Shown one piece after another: positions 28,701 to 37,580 of a stretch of 64,000 bases of DNA. Every line of letters starts with the position of its first letter. Positions within the stretch are counted from its first letter, which is position 1. The translations under genes and the position numbers were made by a program. The stretch is from Sphingopyxis chilensis (GTDB lineage Bacteria > Pseudomonadota > Alphaproteobacteria > Sphingomonadales > Sphingomonadaceae): positions 343,501 through 407,500 of the forward strand of contig NZ_CP142394.1 in the NCBI RefSeq assembly GCF_035930445.1, written 5' to 3'. The notes below the pieces were generated by a model. That model was not told the DNA's origin. It worked only from the letters and a program-made list of their open reading frames with translations, and ran no database searches.

Positions 28701-31700
28701 TATAGCGGGGCACTCACCGACAACGGGCTCGAACTGGGATCGATGCCGGCGGGGAGCGATGTCACCGTCCAGACATCGGTCGCGGGACAGGTCAATCTGA
28801 TCAACAGCGAGGGCCTTGCGCTCAGCTTCTGGGACGGCGATGCCGGACCCAAGTTCGACGATCTAGTCAACGGCGGCAACGGTAGCTGGCATCTCGGCGG
28901 CGCCGACAACAACTGGACCGGCGCCGACGGCGCGATCAACGCGGCCTATGCCGACGGGACCTTCGCCATCTTCGCAGGCGCGCCGGGCACGGTCACGGTC
29001 GACAACAGCGGCGGTGCGGTCACCGCGACGGGAATGCAGTTCGCGACCGACGGTTATCTGATCGACGGCGCGCCGCTGACGCTGGTCGGTCCGGACTCGC
29101 TGATCCGCGTCGGCGACGGCACCGCTGCGGGCGTGGGCTTCACCGCGACGATCGCTGCCGACCTCACCGGCGCATCGCAACTGGTCAAGACCGACGCCGG
29201 CACGCTGGTGCTGACGGGGGCCAACAGCTACACCGGCGGCACGCGGATCGAGGGCGGCGTCATTTCGGTCGAGAATGACAGCTTCCTTGGCGATGCGGCG
29301 GGCGCGATCACGCTCGACGGCGGCACCTTGCGGATGACGGGCGCCAACTCGGTCAACGCGCACGCCTACATTCTGGGCGCGAACGGCGGTGCGATCGACA
29401 TTGCCAATGCCGCAACGTCGAACGGCGTCCTCGATGCCATGACAGGAAGCGGCGGATTTACAAAACTCGGCGACGGTTCGCTCGCGCTCGCTGGCGAGAA
29501 CAGCTATACCGGCGGCACGACGATCGAGGCCGGTACGCTGCAGATCGGCGGTTTGGGCGGCGCGACCGGCTCGATCATCGGCGACGTGGTCAACAATGCC
29601 CGCCTCACCTTCAACCGCTCGAATGCCTATACCTATGCGGGCTCGATCACCGGCACTGGCAGCGTTCAGGTAGCAAGCACCGGCGTGACCACGCTGACCG
29701 GCGACAGCAATTATGGCGCCGGGACGCTCATCAATGGTCTGGGCGGCGAGCTTCGTATCGTCGGCGGGGCCAATGTCATTTCCGGGGGTTCCACGACGAT
29801 GGGGCGCTCGACGCTGAGCGTCGACGGCGCGAATTCGGTCTTCAGCACGACCGCCATTGGCGGGACTATTGCCTTCGCCGGCTCGACCGTCGTGAACGTA
29901 ACGGACGGCGGCACGCTCCGGATCAGGGCGGGCGACCTGGATCTGCGAGGCACTCTCAACGTCGCGACCCGGATCAACATCACCGGCGCGAACTCGCTGG
30001 CTGATGTGGCGGGCGGCATTCGCGGGAGCGCGACCTTCAACGCTCCCTTCAGCCTGACGATCGGCGCGGGCGGGACGCTGCGCACCGCGGGGGAGAGCCA
30101 GATCGGCACCGCGACCAGCAACACCAATCCCATCGCCGTCGCGATCGCTGCCGCGGGTTCCAACTGGACGAGCACCGGTTCGTTGCTGATGACCGCCGGC
30201 AATTTCACCGTCGATCAGGGCGGCACGGCGAGCTTTGCGTCGGCGACCTTCGGTGCCGCGCCGCAGGCCGCAAACCTGACAGTGTCGGGCGCGGGCTCCA
30301 GCTTCGCCACGACGGGTGACCTGATTATCGGTAGCGGGACTGGCACTGCGGTTCTGACGGTTGCCGACGGCGGCCGGACGGTCGCCGGCTCAGGCCTCCA
30401 GATTGCGGCCCAAGCCGGTTCGACCGGCACCGTAAATATCGGCGGCGTCGAAGGCGGTTTGGCCGCCGCGGCGGGCTTCATCGAGGGCAACATAACTTTC
30501 GGGTCCGGCGCGGGCGAGTTGAACTTCAACCACACCGGCACCGACCATCTCTTTGCCAACAGCATGTCGGGCGCGGGTTCGATCGACCATGCGGCCGGCA
30601 CGACGCGGCTGACCGGTGACAGCTCGGCCTTTACCGGCACGACGTCGGTCGCAGGCGGTATGCTGCTCGTCGACGGCATCCTTGGCGACGCGTCGAGCGG
30701 CGTCAGCGTAGCGACGGGCGGCACGCTTGGCGGCACCGGCACGCTCGGCGGCAATGTCGCCATCCTCGATGGCAACCTCAATCCGGGTAACGTCGGCGGG
30801 GTTCCGGGCAGGCTGACGATCGCCGGCGACTTGAACCTCGCCCCGGCCGCGACGCTCAACGTCGACTTCGGTCAGGCGAATGTCGTTGGCGGCGCGTACA
30901 ACGACCTGATCGATGTGGGCGGCGACCTCGTTCTCGGCGGGACACTCAATGTACAGGAGGCCCTTGGGGGTAATTTCGAACCGGGCGTCTATCGCGTCAT
31001 CAACTATGGGGGGACGCTGACCGACAACGGTTTGACGGTCAATGCAGGCTATTTCGTGCAGACCTCGGTCGCGAACCAGGTCAATCTGGTGAACACCACC
31101 GGCCTCACGATGCGCTTCTGGGACGGTGTCAACGGCGGCAAGAATGACGGGGTGATCACGGGCGGGGACGGCCTGTGGCAGGCAAGTGGCGGCAATGACA
31201 ACTGGACCGAGTTCGACGGATCGGCGAACGCGCCGTTCACCGATGCGGCCTTCGCGGTCTTTTCGGGTGTCGGTGGCGCGGTAACCGTCGACGGCTCGCT
31301 CGGCGCGGTCACGGCATCGGGGATGCAGTTCGCCAGCGACGGCTATGTCATCGCGGGCGCCGATATCGCGCTCGTTGAAGCAGAGGCGATCATTCGCGTC
31401 GGTGACGGCTCGATTGGCGGTGCGGACTATAGCGCCACCATCGCGTCGAACCTGACCGGCATCGGCGACGTCATCAAGACCGACCTCGGAACGCTCGTGC
31501 TGACGGGCGACAACAGTTTCGTGGGCGAAACCAACGTCCGGGGCGGCGAACTGCGGCTCGCGGACGGCGGCACGCTGAACAATGCGGACGGCATGATCGG
31601 CCGCGAAATCGGCGAGCAGGGCGTCGTCACCGTCACGGGCACCGACGGCAGCGGCAGCGCCTCGACCTGGACCAACACGGGTATCCTCCGTGTCGGCCGC

Positions 31701-34700
31701 CTTGGCTCCGGTACGCTGGGCATCCTCGATGGCGGCATCGTGACCGTCGCGGACATCGCTTATATCGGCGACGACGTCGGCAGCCAGGGGACAGTCAATG
31801 TTTCGGGGCAGGACGCCAATGGCAATGCCTCGACCTGGACCGGGGCGAGCGACATCGTCGTCGGCGAGTTCGGCAGCGGCACGCTGAACATCACCGCAGG
31901 CGGTCAGGTCGGCAACCAGTCGGGCTGGATCGGCTCCAATGCCGGCAGCCAGGGGATCGTCAATGTCTCGGGTGTCGGCGCCAACGGCGCCGCCTCGACC
32001 TGGACGAACAATGGCGATGTGCTGGTCGGTTATGACGGCAACGGGACGTTGAATATCGCCGACGGCGGCAAGGTCGTCAGCGTCGGCGGCCAGATCGGCG
32101 CCAATTCCGACGGCGTTGGTGAGGTGCTCGTAACCGGCGTCGGCTCGTCGTGGGAAAACAGCGGACGGATCAACGTCGGCCTGTTCGGCGCCGGAACGCT
32201 GCGTATTGAAAATGGCGCGACGGTCACCGGCAACGACGCGATCATCGGGGCTTCCGGAAACGGCAACGCGATCATATCCGGCGCCGGCACGTCGTGGATC
32301 AACACCCAGCAACTGAGCGTCGGTAGCTTTGGCACCGGCTCCATGCGCATCGAGAACGGTGCGAGCGTCACCAGCAATCAGGCTTATATCGGCGCCAATT
32401 CCACTGGCAGCGTGGTCGTGACCGGGGCAGGGTCGAACTGGCTGGTCACCGATTTCTCGATGACCGTCGGCAATGAGGGCGCGGGCTCGCTGCTGGTCGA
32501 AAACGGCGGGCTGGTCCGGGCCGAGGGCGGCTTCGCGCTCGGCGTCGCGGCGGGTTCCAGCGGAACTGTGACCATTGCGGGCACGACGGGCAACCGTGGT
32601 GTTGTCGAGACCAGCCAGATCGGGGGCGGTTTGGGTACGGTCGATTTCTCGCTCGACGGCGGCGTGCTCCGCGCGACGCAGGATGAAGGCGAGTTCTTCG
32701 CCGATTTCGGTACGAACGACATCACGCTCGGCACAAACGGTGGCATCATCGATACCGACGGTCACAATATCGGCATTGCGCCGCGCTTTGCCGGCGCGGG
32801 CGGGCTGACGAAGGACGGCCTCGGCACGCTGACGCTGACGGGTGCCAACAGCTATGCCGGAGCCACATTCGTCAACGCGGGCACTTTGCTGGTCAATGGC
32901 GACCAGTCGGCGGCGACCGGCCTGATGACGGTGTTCGCGGGCGCGACGCTCGGTGGCACCGGCACGATCGGCGGAGACGTCGCCATGCTCGACGGCGCCA
33001 TCCTTGCGCCGGGGGAAAGTGCCGGCACGCTGACGGTCGGCGGCAATCTGTCGCTCGCCGGTGGTTCGATCCTGAATTACGAGTTCGGACAGGCCGATGT
33101 CGCTGGCGGTGCGCTCAACGACCTGGTCAATGTCGGTGGCGACCTGACGCTCGACGGGACGATCAATGTGACGGTCGCGGCGGGGGGCAGCTTCGGCCCC
33201 GGCATCTACCGCGTGTTCAACTATGGCGGCGCGCTGATCGACAACGGGCTGACGCTGGGGACAATCCCGGGCGGCACCGGCGGCGTTTCGGTCCAGACCG
33301 CGATCGCGGGCCAGGTCAATCTCGTCAATTCGCAGGGGCTGACGCTCAGCTTCTGGGACGGCGCGGTCGGGCCCAAATATGACGGCGTACTCAACGGCGG
33401 CGATGGGGTGTGGCGCGTCGCGGGCGGCCTCAATAACTGGACCGATGCGGACGGTTCGATCAACGCCGATTATGCGCAGGACAGCTTCGCGGTCTTCGCG
33501 GGTGCGCCGGGCACCGTCACGATCGACAACGGCGGCGGCAACGTCCTCGCTTCGGGCATGCAGTTTGCGAGCGACGGCTATGTCGTGGCGGGCGACACGC
33601 TGACGCTGACCGGCGCGCAGGCGATCGTTCAGGTCGGCGACGGCAGCGTCGCGGGCGCGGGCTATACCGCGACCATCGACGCACAGATCGCGGGCACGGC
33701 AGAGTTGCTCAAGACCGACGCGGGCACGCTCGTCCTGACCGGCGCGAACAGCTACAGCGGCGGCACGCTGATCAACGGCGGCACCGTCCGGATCGGCAGC
33801 GACTCCAATCTGGGCGATGCGAGCGGCGGGCTGTCGCTCGGCGGCGGTGCACTTCACACCACCGCCGATATCGTTTCGGGCCGGACCGTCACGCTGATCG
33901 GCGACGGCGTGTTCCGCAGCGATACGGGCACCACGCTGACGCTGACCGGCCCGGTCGGCGGGGCTGGTGGCCTCACCAAGGCGGGTGCGGGCACACTGGC
34001 GCTCGGCGGCAGTGGATCCTTCGCCGGCGCGACGACGGTCGAAGCGGGCACGCTGTTCGTCAACGGCGACTATTCGGCGGCGACCGGCGGGACAAGCGTC
34101 GCCGCCGGCGCGACGCTGGGCGGCACGGGGACGATCGGCGGCAATGTCGACTTCGCGAGCGGGGCCTCCCTCGCGCCGGGCGCAGGCGGAACGGGCACGC
34201 TGGCCATCGGCGGCAATCTTTCGCTTGCGGCCGGAACGCAGCTCGATTTCGAATTCGGGCAGGCGGGTGTCGCGGGCGGCGCGCTCAACGATCTCGTCAA
34301 CGTTGGCGGCGATCTGGTCCTCGACGGTGTGCTCAACGTCAGCGTCCCGACGGGCGGCGCGTTCGACGTCGGCATCTATCGCCTGTTCAACTACGGCGGC
34401 ACGCTGACGAACAACGGCGTGACGTTCGGCACCATGCCGACGGGCGCCAGCACCGCCGTCCAGACCTCGGTCGCGGGGCAGGTTAATCTGGTCAACTCGG
34501 GCGAGCTGACGCTGAACTTCTGGGACGGCGCCGCCGGACCAAAGGTCGACGGCGTGATCAACGGTGGTGATGGCGTGTGGCAAAGCAGCGCCGGAAACAG
34601 CAACTGGACCGACGCGACGGGTAACCTCAGCGCGCCCTACGCCGATGGGGCCTTTGCGATCTTCGGCGGAACCGCGGGCACGGTCACGGTCGATAACGCA

Positions 34701-36677
34701 CCGGGCGCCGTGTCGATCACCGGCATGCAGTTTGCGGCCAACGGCTATGTCATCACCGGCGACTCCGTCGCGCTCGACGGGGCGCAGGCGACGGTCCGCG
34801 TCGGCGACGGCAGCACGGCGGGCGCGGGCTTCACCGCGACGATCGCTTCGGCGCTCACCGGCACCGCGCAGCTGGTCAAAACCGATGCGGGGACGCTCGT
34901 CCTCGGCGGCACCAACAGCTATACCGGCGGCACACAGATCGTTGGCGGCACAATCCGCATCTCGAACGATGCCAATCTCGGCGCGGCGAGCGGCGACCTT
35001 ACACTCGATGGCGGCACGCTCGAAACGAGTGCCGACCTCACCAGTGCGCGCGGCATCGTCGTCGGCGGCGGGGGCATGATCGCGACCGCGTCCGATACCA
35101 TCTTTACATATAATGGCCTCTTTTCGGGCACGGGCGGACTGACCAAGAGTGGTGCGGGCACCCTGCTCGTTACCGCCGACAACAGCGGCTTCGGTGGCAA
35201 CACGACGGTCGCGGGCGGCACGCTGGCCGTGCAGGGAAGCCTTGGCGGCGCCGTCACCGTCGGCGCGGCGGGCCGCGTCGAAGGCGCAGGGCGCGTGGGC
35301 AGTCTGGTCAACGCCGGCGTCGTCGCACCGGGCAGCGGCATCGGCTCGCTCACCGTGGCGGGCGACTATACCGGCAACGGCGGCCTGCTCGAGATCGAGG
35401 CCGTACTCGGCGGTGATGCCTCGGCGGCTGACCGCCTGGTTGTGAACGGCGCCACGTCGGGCAACACGCGGGTCACGGTGATCAATCGCGGCGGCATCGG
35501 CGGCCAGACGGTCGAGGGGATCAAGATCGTCGATGTCGCGGGCGCATCGAACGGCAGCTTCACGCTCGAGGGCGACTATCTGTTCGAAGGCGAGCAGGCT
35601 GTGGTGCTGGGCGCCTATGGCTATCGCCTCTACAAAAATGGGATATCGACGCCGCAGGACGGCGACTGGTACCTCCGCTCTGCGCTGCTCGACCCCGGCG
35701 AGAATCCAGAAGGTCCGCTCTATCAGCCGGGTGTCCCCGTCTATGAAGCCTATGTCGGCGCACTGCAGTCACTGAACCGTCTGCCGACCCTGCAACAGCG
35801 CGTCGGCAACCGTTCGTGGGCTGCGTCGCCGATCGCCGGTGCGGGCCTGTGGGGTCGCTTCGAATCCGAGCGCCAGCGGCCGGAAGCCGTGGCATCGACG
35901 AGCGGCGCCGACCGCAAACTCAACCAGTGGCAGGCGCAGCTCGGGCTCGATGCGGTGCTGGCAGAGCGCGGCGACGGTGCCGCGCTCGTCGGGGGGCTGA
36001 CCGCCCATTATGGCAAGGCGGACAGCAGCGTCGCGTCGATCTTCGGCAACGGCACCATCGATACGCAGGGCTATGGCGTCGGCGCGACGATGACCTGGTA
36101 CGGGCCGAAGGGCTTTTATGTCGACGGGCAGGTCAAGCTCAGCTGGTTCGACAGCGATCTGGAATCGAACATCCTTGGGGATCTTGTCCGCGGCAACAAG
36201 GGCGACGGCCAGGCTTTCAGCCTCGAACTCGGCAAGCAGACGCCCATCGGCCGCAACCTGTCGGTCACGCCGCAGGTGCAGATGAGCTATGCCAAGGTCG
36301 CTTTCGATCGTTTCGCCGATCCTTCGGCGGCCGCGGTTTCGGTTGGGAAGGGCGAAAGTCTGAAAACCCGCTGGGGCCTGGCGATCGACCATCAGACAAG
36401 CTGGAAGGGCCGCGCGGGCGATACGCGCCGCACTCGCCTCTACACCGTCATGAACCTCAGCTACGAATGGCTCGACGGCGCGGTAGCCGATGTGTCGGGA
36501 ACGCCGATCGTCAATCGCGACCATCGTCTGTCGGGTGAATTGGGGCTTGGCGGCAGCTACAGCTGGGGTGACGACCGCTTCACCCTCTATACCGAAGTGT
36601 CGGGCGATACGGCGATCGCCGATTTTGGCGCGGGCTATACCCTGAAAGGTACAGCTGGGTTCCGGGTGCGGTTCTGA
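22710..36677 (+). CDS. Giant autotransporter adhesin-like protein (4655 aa, type Va secretion)
   Basis: Residues 1-40 form a long Sec signal peptide (RR.. hydrophobic core.. GHA). The passenger is Gly/Thr/Asn/Ser-rich beta-helix made of about two dozen autotransporter-associated beta-strand repeats of the form L.K.G.GTL.L.G.NSYTGGT.I.GGTL. Four large duplicated modules begin FWDG (residues ~2040, 2803, 3548, 3937). A run of T5SS/PEP-CTERM-type repeats lies at ~2960-3287. A pertactin-like linker (YVGALQSLNRLPTLQQRVG) and a ~290-residue beta-barrel (from ~4365) end in aromatic GFRVRF. The likely role is adhesion or biofilm formation at the cell surface. I start at 22710 because AAGGAAAG precedes it and the signal peptide follows; the frame is open for 31 more codons upstream. 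Confidence 0.93.
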   Translation: MVDNSMNRRNVSSARARSRRLLCSASIAAVLACVPVAGHAEDRYWDANGTAVGSGGSGTWNLANLNWSPNGDGVSGPFVEPWVNGDLDDAIFGGTAGTVTVGVPVTVGNITFNSAGYVLNGSTITLGGATPTITSGGLATGNTVINSNLAGTAGLTKAGAGILTLTGTNSFSGGVNVTEGRLNVSGDSALGAASNGIALSSGATLHSTGALSSSRVITLLSGTSAIGGGVGSAHITGAGGFNLVAQTVLTDDTNDFTGAVGTDGFNLYFTSIGNLGEASALGAATTVADGTIFVRNAAAVYTGSGATSNRNWSMAPQTGSSILRNQGSGTLTVTGDIIAGGGYTSSVILDAQTADLALLGTISSNLDARPFIFTGSGTNRSITLGGANSFGGPVTIQAVTVKAGSLANQGVASSLGTGGNILLNTGVLSYTGSGDSTDRAFSLNGASSILNDGSGSLALTGAAMFNPAGPGDTLTLGGSFAGSNTLSGVISGNGSLVMNGAAGSSWLLSGLNTYVGSTTVLGGTLQAGSSQAFGAPNAMVVNGGTLDLNTHDIEVTSLAGTGGSVMLTGANLTVNGAVNTNYAGSLTGTGGLFKRGTGTLTLSGQSSYIGDTTINGGTLALNFAAAGAPVSDILSNQSTLNMAGGTLTLTGAGAANSQSFDGLNVTAGNNRIVIAPGAGGNMTLNLGALTRSGGLLDFTLPVSGTITTTNGDGALGWATINGTDYAQISGGLVTAFAAYAQKDDASTWLAGDVVSDEGGASNTGFFGNVAGDVQLGGLKYTAADNSTVTVGAGNTLGVDGTIIVASSVNNGSQLITGGSVTGSAGGGAFGVLHNGTGAGTFTIASNIVDNGGTSFIKGGAGRVSLTGLNSYTGGTTLSGGTLIVGNIANGGVDSAIGASSADSANLVIESGTLLYTGADAVTDRGFTLVDGGPSRTIQVDGTANLAFGGVVVGSDGAGLNKTGTGTLTLANAANIYTGTTTISGGTLSVATLANGGAASGIGASSSDAANLVIQTGGTLQYTGGTVSTDRGFTLSGIAGGAIDVANAATTLTVGGSIVGAVPFRKAGAGTLVLSGINSNTGPTTIDGGILRAGSTQAFGGPNIMILADAAGVALELNGFNNKIGGLSGGGANGGVVRLGGATLTIGGTNVSFGGTVTGAGGLTKENSSVQTLLGCNNDYTGATTLLGGTLSVDCLANGGMASGIGASTSASANLVFAGGTLAYTGGSVDIDRGIRLGGTGAVNVTNAATTLGISGAIVGVGAFRKEGAGTLVLSGNNTFTGGLTVNGGTVRAGSNTAFGARAVTMANVAGATLDLGNFNATIAVLNGGGATGGNVSLGTGTLTLNWGSGLASFAGAISGSGGLVKTGGFTQFLGSCGSSYSASTVVSGGVLQVGCLTDGGSNSAIGASSNAAGNLILSGGTLQYVGAAGSTDRLFTLGASANSRLEASGTGAIAFTNTGAIAFAAPGSNQTIALGGTNTGNNSLAAQITNNGAGVTSLTKDGLGTWILNNANSSYTGVTTINGGVLGVSKLSNGGVASSIGASSAAASNLVIGNGSTLRYTGSGDTTNRLFTLSSGVTFIESSGTGAIAFTDTGPVTLANNDLARTIALGGTNTGNNTLAGSIGNAGLGITTLAKNDSGTWVLTGNNSYTGPTNINGGTLFVGGGGNTGAIASAVVNNFGTLGFNRSDLLSYGGQIVGTGSLRQAGAGGTVLTGTNTYTGGTTIEDGFLQLGDGGTSGSIVGDVVNDGMLIFDRSDLVSFDGVISGSGAVEKAGDGTLVLTGINSYAGGTSILRGTLQVSADANLGASSGGLSIFSGTLRTTASFATARTTRLYDASTISTDAGTTLSHDGVIIGDGRLIKAGTGTLVLSGDNSYTGFTNVDAGRLLINGDQSAATGLVRVASGATLGGSGTIGGIVNVLSGGILAPGNSPGTLNIDGDLLLANGSILNFEFGEADVAGGPLNDLVNVNGDLRLDGILNVTASSGGYFGGGVYRVFNYSGALTDNGLELGSMPAGSDVTVQTSVAGQVNLINSEGLALSFWDGDAGPKFDDLVNGGNGSWHLGGADNNWTGADGAINAAYADGTFAIFAGAPGTVTVDNSGGAVTATGMQFATDGYLIDGAPLTLVGPDSLIRVGDGTAAGVGFTATIAADLTGASQLVKTDAGTLVLTGANSYTGGTRIEGGVISVENDSFLGDAAGAITLDGGTLRMTGANSVNAHAYILGANGGAIDIANAATSNGVLDAMTGSGGFTKLGDGSLALAGENSYTGGTTIEAGTLQIGGLGGATGSIIGDVVNNARLTFNRSNAYTYAGSITGTGSVQVASTGVTTLTGDSNYGAGTLINGLGGELRIVGGANVISGGSTTMGRSTLSVDGANSVFSTTAIGGTIAFAGSTVVNVTDGGTLRIRAGDLDLRGTLNVATRINITGANSLADVAGGIRGSATFNAPFSLTIGAGGTLRTAGESQIGTATSNTNPIAVAIAAAGSNWTSTGSLLMTAGNFTVDQGGTASFASATFGAAPQAANLTVSGAGSSFATTGDLIIGSGTGTAVLTVADGGRTVAGSGLQIAAQAGSTGTVNIGGVEGGLAAAAGFIEGNITFGSGAGELNFNHTGTDHLFANSMSGAGSIDHAAGTTRLTGDSSAFTGTTSVAGGMLLVDGILGDASSGVSVATGGTLGGTGTLGGNVAILDGNLNPGNVGGVPGRLTIAGDLNLAPAATLNVDFGQANVVGGAYNDLIDVGGDLVLGGTLNVQEALGGNFEPGVYRVINYGGTLTDNGLTVNAGYFVQTSVANQVNLVNTTGLTMRFWDGVNGGKNDGVITGGDGLWQASGGNDNWTEFDGSANAPFTDAAFAVFSGVGGAVTVDGSLGAVTASGMQFASDGYVIAGADIALVEAEAIIRVGDGSIGGADYSATIASNLTGIGDVIKTDLGTLVLTGDNSFVGETNVRGGELRLADGGTLNNADGMIGREIGEQGVVTVTGTDGSGSASTWTNTGILRVGRLGSGTLGILDGGIVTVADIAYIGDDVGSQGTVNVSGQDANGNASTWTGASDIVVGEFGSGTLNITAGGQVGNQSGWIGSNAGSQGIVNVSGVGANGAASTWTNNGDVLVGYDGNGTLNIADGGKVVSVGGQIGANSDGVGEVLVTGVGSSWENSGRINVGLFGAGTLRIENGATVTGNDAIIGASGNGNAIISGAGTSWINTQQLSVGSFGTGSMRIENGASVTSNQAYIGANSTGSVVVTGAGSNWLVTDFSMTVGNEGAGSLLVENGGLVRAEGGFALGVAAGSSGTVTIAGTTGNRGVVETSQIGGGLGTVDFSLDGGVLRATQDEGEFFADFGTNDITLGTNGGIIDTDGHNIGIAPRFAGAGGLTKDGLGTLTLTGANSYAGATFVNAGTLLVNGDQSAATGLMTVFAGATLGGTGTIGGDVAMLDGAILAPGESAGTLTVGGNLSLAGGSILNYEFGQADVAGGALNDLVNVGGDLTLDGTINVTVAAGGSFGPGIYRVFNYGGALIDNGLTLGTIPGGTGGVSVQTAIAGQVNLVNSQGLTLSFWDGAVGPKYDGVLNGGDGVWRVAGGLNNWTDADGSINADYAQDSFAVFAGAPGTVTIDNGGGNVLASGMQFASDGYVVAGDTLTLTGAQAIVQVGDGSVAGAGYTATIDAQIAGTAELLKTDAGTLVLTGANSYSGGTLINGGTVRIGSDSNLGDASGGLSLGGGALHTTADIVSGRTVTLIGDGVFRSDTGTTLTLTGPVGGAGGLTKAGAGTLALGGSGSFAGATTVEAGTLFVNGDYSAATGGTSVAAGATLGGTGTIGGNVDFASGASLAPGAGGTGTLAIGGNLSLAAGTQLDFEFGQAGVAGGALNDLVNVGGDLVLDGVLNVSVPTGGAFDVGIYRLFNYGGTLTNNGVTFGTMPTGASTAVQTSVAGQVNLVNSGELTLNFWDGAAGPKVDGVINGGDGVWQSSAGNSNWTDATGNLSAPYADGAFAIFGGTAGTVTVDNAPGAVSITGMQFAANGYVITGDSVALDGAQATVRVGDGSTAGAGFTATIASALTGTAQLVKTDAGTLVLGGTNSYTGGTQIVGGTIRISNDANLGAASGDLTLDGGTLETSADLTSARGIVVGGGGMIATASDTIFTYNGLFSGTGGLTKSGAGTLLVTADNSGFGGNTTVAGGTLAVQGSLGGAVTVGAAGRVEGAGRVGSLVNAGVVAPGSGIGSLTVAGDYTGNGGLLEIEAVLGGDASAADRLVVNGATSGNTRVTVINRGGIGGQTVEGIKIVDVAGASNGSFTLEGDYLFEGEQAVVLGAYGYRLYKNGISTPQDGDWYLRSALLDPGENPEGPLYQPGVPVYEAYVGALQSLNRLPTLQQRVGNRSWAASPIAGAGLWGRFESERQRPEAVASTSGADRKLNQWQAQLGLDAVLAERGDGAALVGGLTAHYGKADSSVASIFGNGTIDTQGYGVGATMTWYGPKGFYVDGQVKLSWFDSDLESNILGDLVRGNKGDGQAFSLELGKQTPIGRNLSVTPQVQMSYAKVAFDRFADPSAAAVSVGKGESLKTRWGLAIDHQTSWKGRAGDTRRTRLYTVMNLSYEWLDGAVADVSGTPIVNRDHRLSGELGLGGSYSWGDDRFTLYTEVSGDTAIADFGAGYTLKGTAGFRVRF
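28827..34930 (+). repeat. Four long duplicated modules inside the autotransporter passenger
   Basis: Each copy opens with FWDG and continues with an NNWT/DNWT or SNWT site, FAxFxGxxGxVTVD, xGMQFAxxGY, a RVGDGS-like stretch and a KTDxGTLVLxGxNS strand repeat. Starts are at about 28827, 31116, 33351 and 34518, giving steps of roughly 763, 745 and 389 residues. Each is preceded by a shared ATLGGxGTIGG ... NDLVNVxGDL ... GVYRVFNYGG segment. A fifth, diverged relative opens the mature protein (RYWDANG.., 22833). Confidence 0.82.
31590..32590 (+). repeat. T5SS/PEP-CTERM-associated repeat array in the passenger
   Basis: About seven to eight protein repeats of 40-50 residues, each with WTN/WEN, VG..G.GTL.I..GG.V, IG and a TV.VSG or V.VTG strand. 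Copies 1-3 also keep a SAST W insertion. They interrupt the beta-strand repeats in the second large module. Confidence 0.75.
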
Positions 36678-36829
36678 TCACTAACCCGAATGATGCGGGA
36701 AGGTGGGTCGTTTACCCGTCTTCATATGAAAGCTGACGATAAGGTGGAGACGCAACGCCCTGACTTGTCTTGGCCGTCCGCTTCGCGCGATTCTCTGCTG
36801 AGGTCCGTGACCGGCGATGCTCGGTCTGG

Positions 36830-37528
36830 TCAGGGCAGGTCGATGAGCAAAACTTCCGCATCGGAATCGGCCTCAATCGACAACATGCCTTCCGACGTCA
36901 GCGCGGCGCCGTCGCCTTCGCGCATTTCGGTGCCATTCAAGCCGACAATGCCGCCAACGACCTGGACCCAATAGCCGCGCTTCGGGTCGAGTTCGCGTGC
37001 GATCGCCTTGCCGTCGTCGAGCCGGGCTATCGCCATGACGGTATCCTGGCGCAGCGTTAGCGATCTTTCGCGTCCGTCGCCGCTCGCGATGGTGACCCAA
37101 CGGTTGCGCCCTTCATCGGCGGCGAAGGATTTTTGGTCGTAAGAAGGCGGGCCCCCGAACTCGAACGGGATGATCCATATCTGGAGGAGGTGGGCGCGTT
37201 CATCGGCGCTCGGATTGCGTTCGCTATGGCGGATGCCCGTGCCCGCGCTCATCCGCTGGACCTCGCCCGCGCGGATGGTCGCGCTGTTGCCGAGGTCGTC
37301 GCGATGCTCGATGGCACCCTTCAGCACGATGGTCACGATCTCCATATCTTCGTGACCATGCTCGGAGAGTCCGGCGCCGGGGACGACTCGGTCTTCGTTG
37401 AGCACCCGCAAGGCACGAAAGCCCATATGCTTGGGGTCGTTATAGTCGGCGAAGGAAAAGCTGTGCCAGGCGTCGATCTGGCCGCCCTGGTGCCGGCCGC
37501 GGGCACCGCGGTCCCGGAAACGGATCAT
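36830..37528 (-). CDS. Pirin family protein (copy 1)
   Basis: A 232-residue bicupin of the pirin/YhhW type. The N-terminal cupin carries the metal ligands in LSEHGHEDMEIVTIVLKGAIEHRD and the Glu in MSAGTGIRHSERN; the C-terminal cupin is diverged. Relatives act as quercetin 2,3-dioxygenases or redox-responsive regulators; the substrate here is unknown. The ATG at 37528 lies 8 bases after GGGGGAG; an ATG two codons earlier is too close to it. It is the distal gene of a pirin pair. Confidence 0.92.
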   Translation of the reverse strand: MIRFRDRGARGRHQGGQIDAWHSFSFADYNDPKHMGFRALRVLNEDRVVPGAGLSEHGHEDMEIVTIVLKGAIEHRDDLGNSATIRAGEVQRMSAGTGIRHSERNPSADERAHLLQIWIIPFEFGGPPSYDQKSFAADEGRNRWVTIASGDGRERSLTLRQDTVMAIARLDDGKAIARELDPKRGYWVQVVGGIVGLNGTEMREGDGAALTSEGMLSIEADSDAEVLLIDLP

Positions 37529-37580
37529 CGTCATTCTCCCCCTTGGGAGCGCCACCGGCCGGGCGGCGCTCCGGGCTTTG

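Noticed and set aside
30390..34583. 1397-codon open frame antisense to the autotransporter (and an 884-codon one at 25449-28103)
   Set aside because: The frame follows from the repetitive GC-rich codons of the sense gene; composition is shadow-like and no domains or start signals are visible.
23160..35200. Regular DNA repeats resembling an array (CRISPR-like)
   Set aside because: The repeats are degenerate, in frame and encode beta-strand repeats; no constant direct repeat with unique spacers is present.
36678..36829. Possible gene or strong terminator between the autotransporter and the pirin gene
   Set aside because: Short open frames here have no Shine-Dalgarno or homology, and only a 4-bp stem (GGGT..ACCC) is visible.
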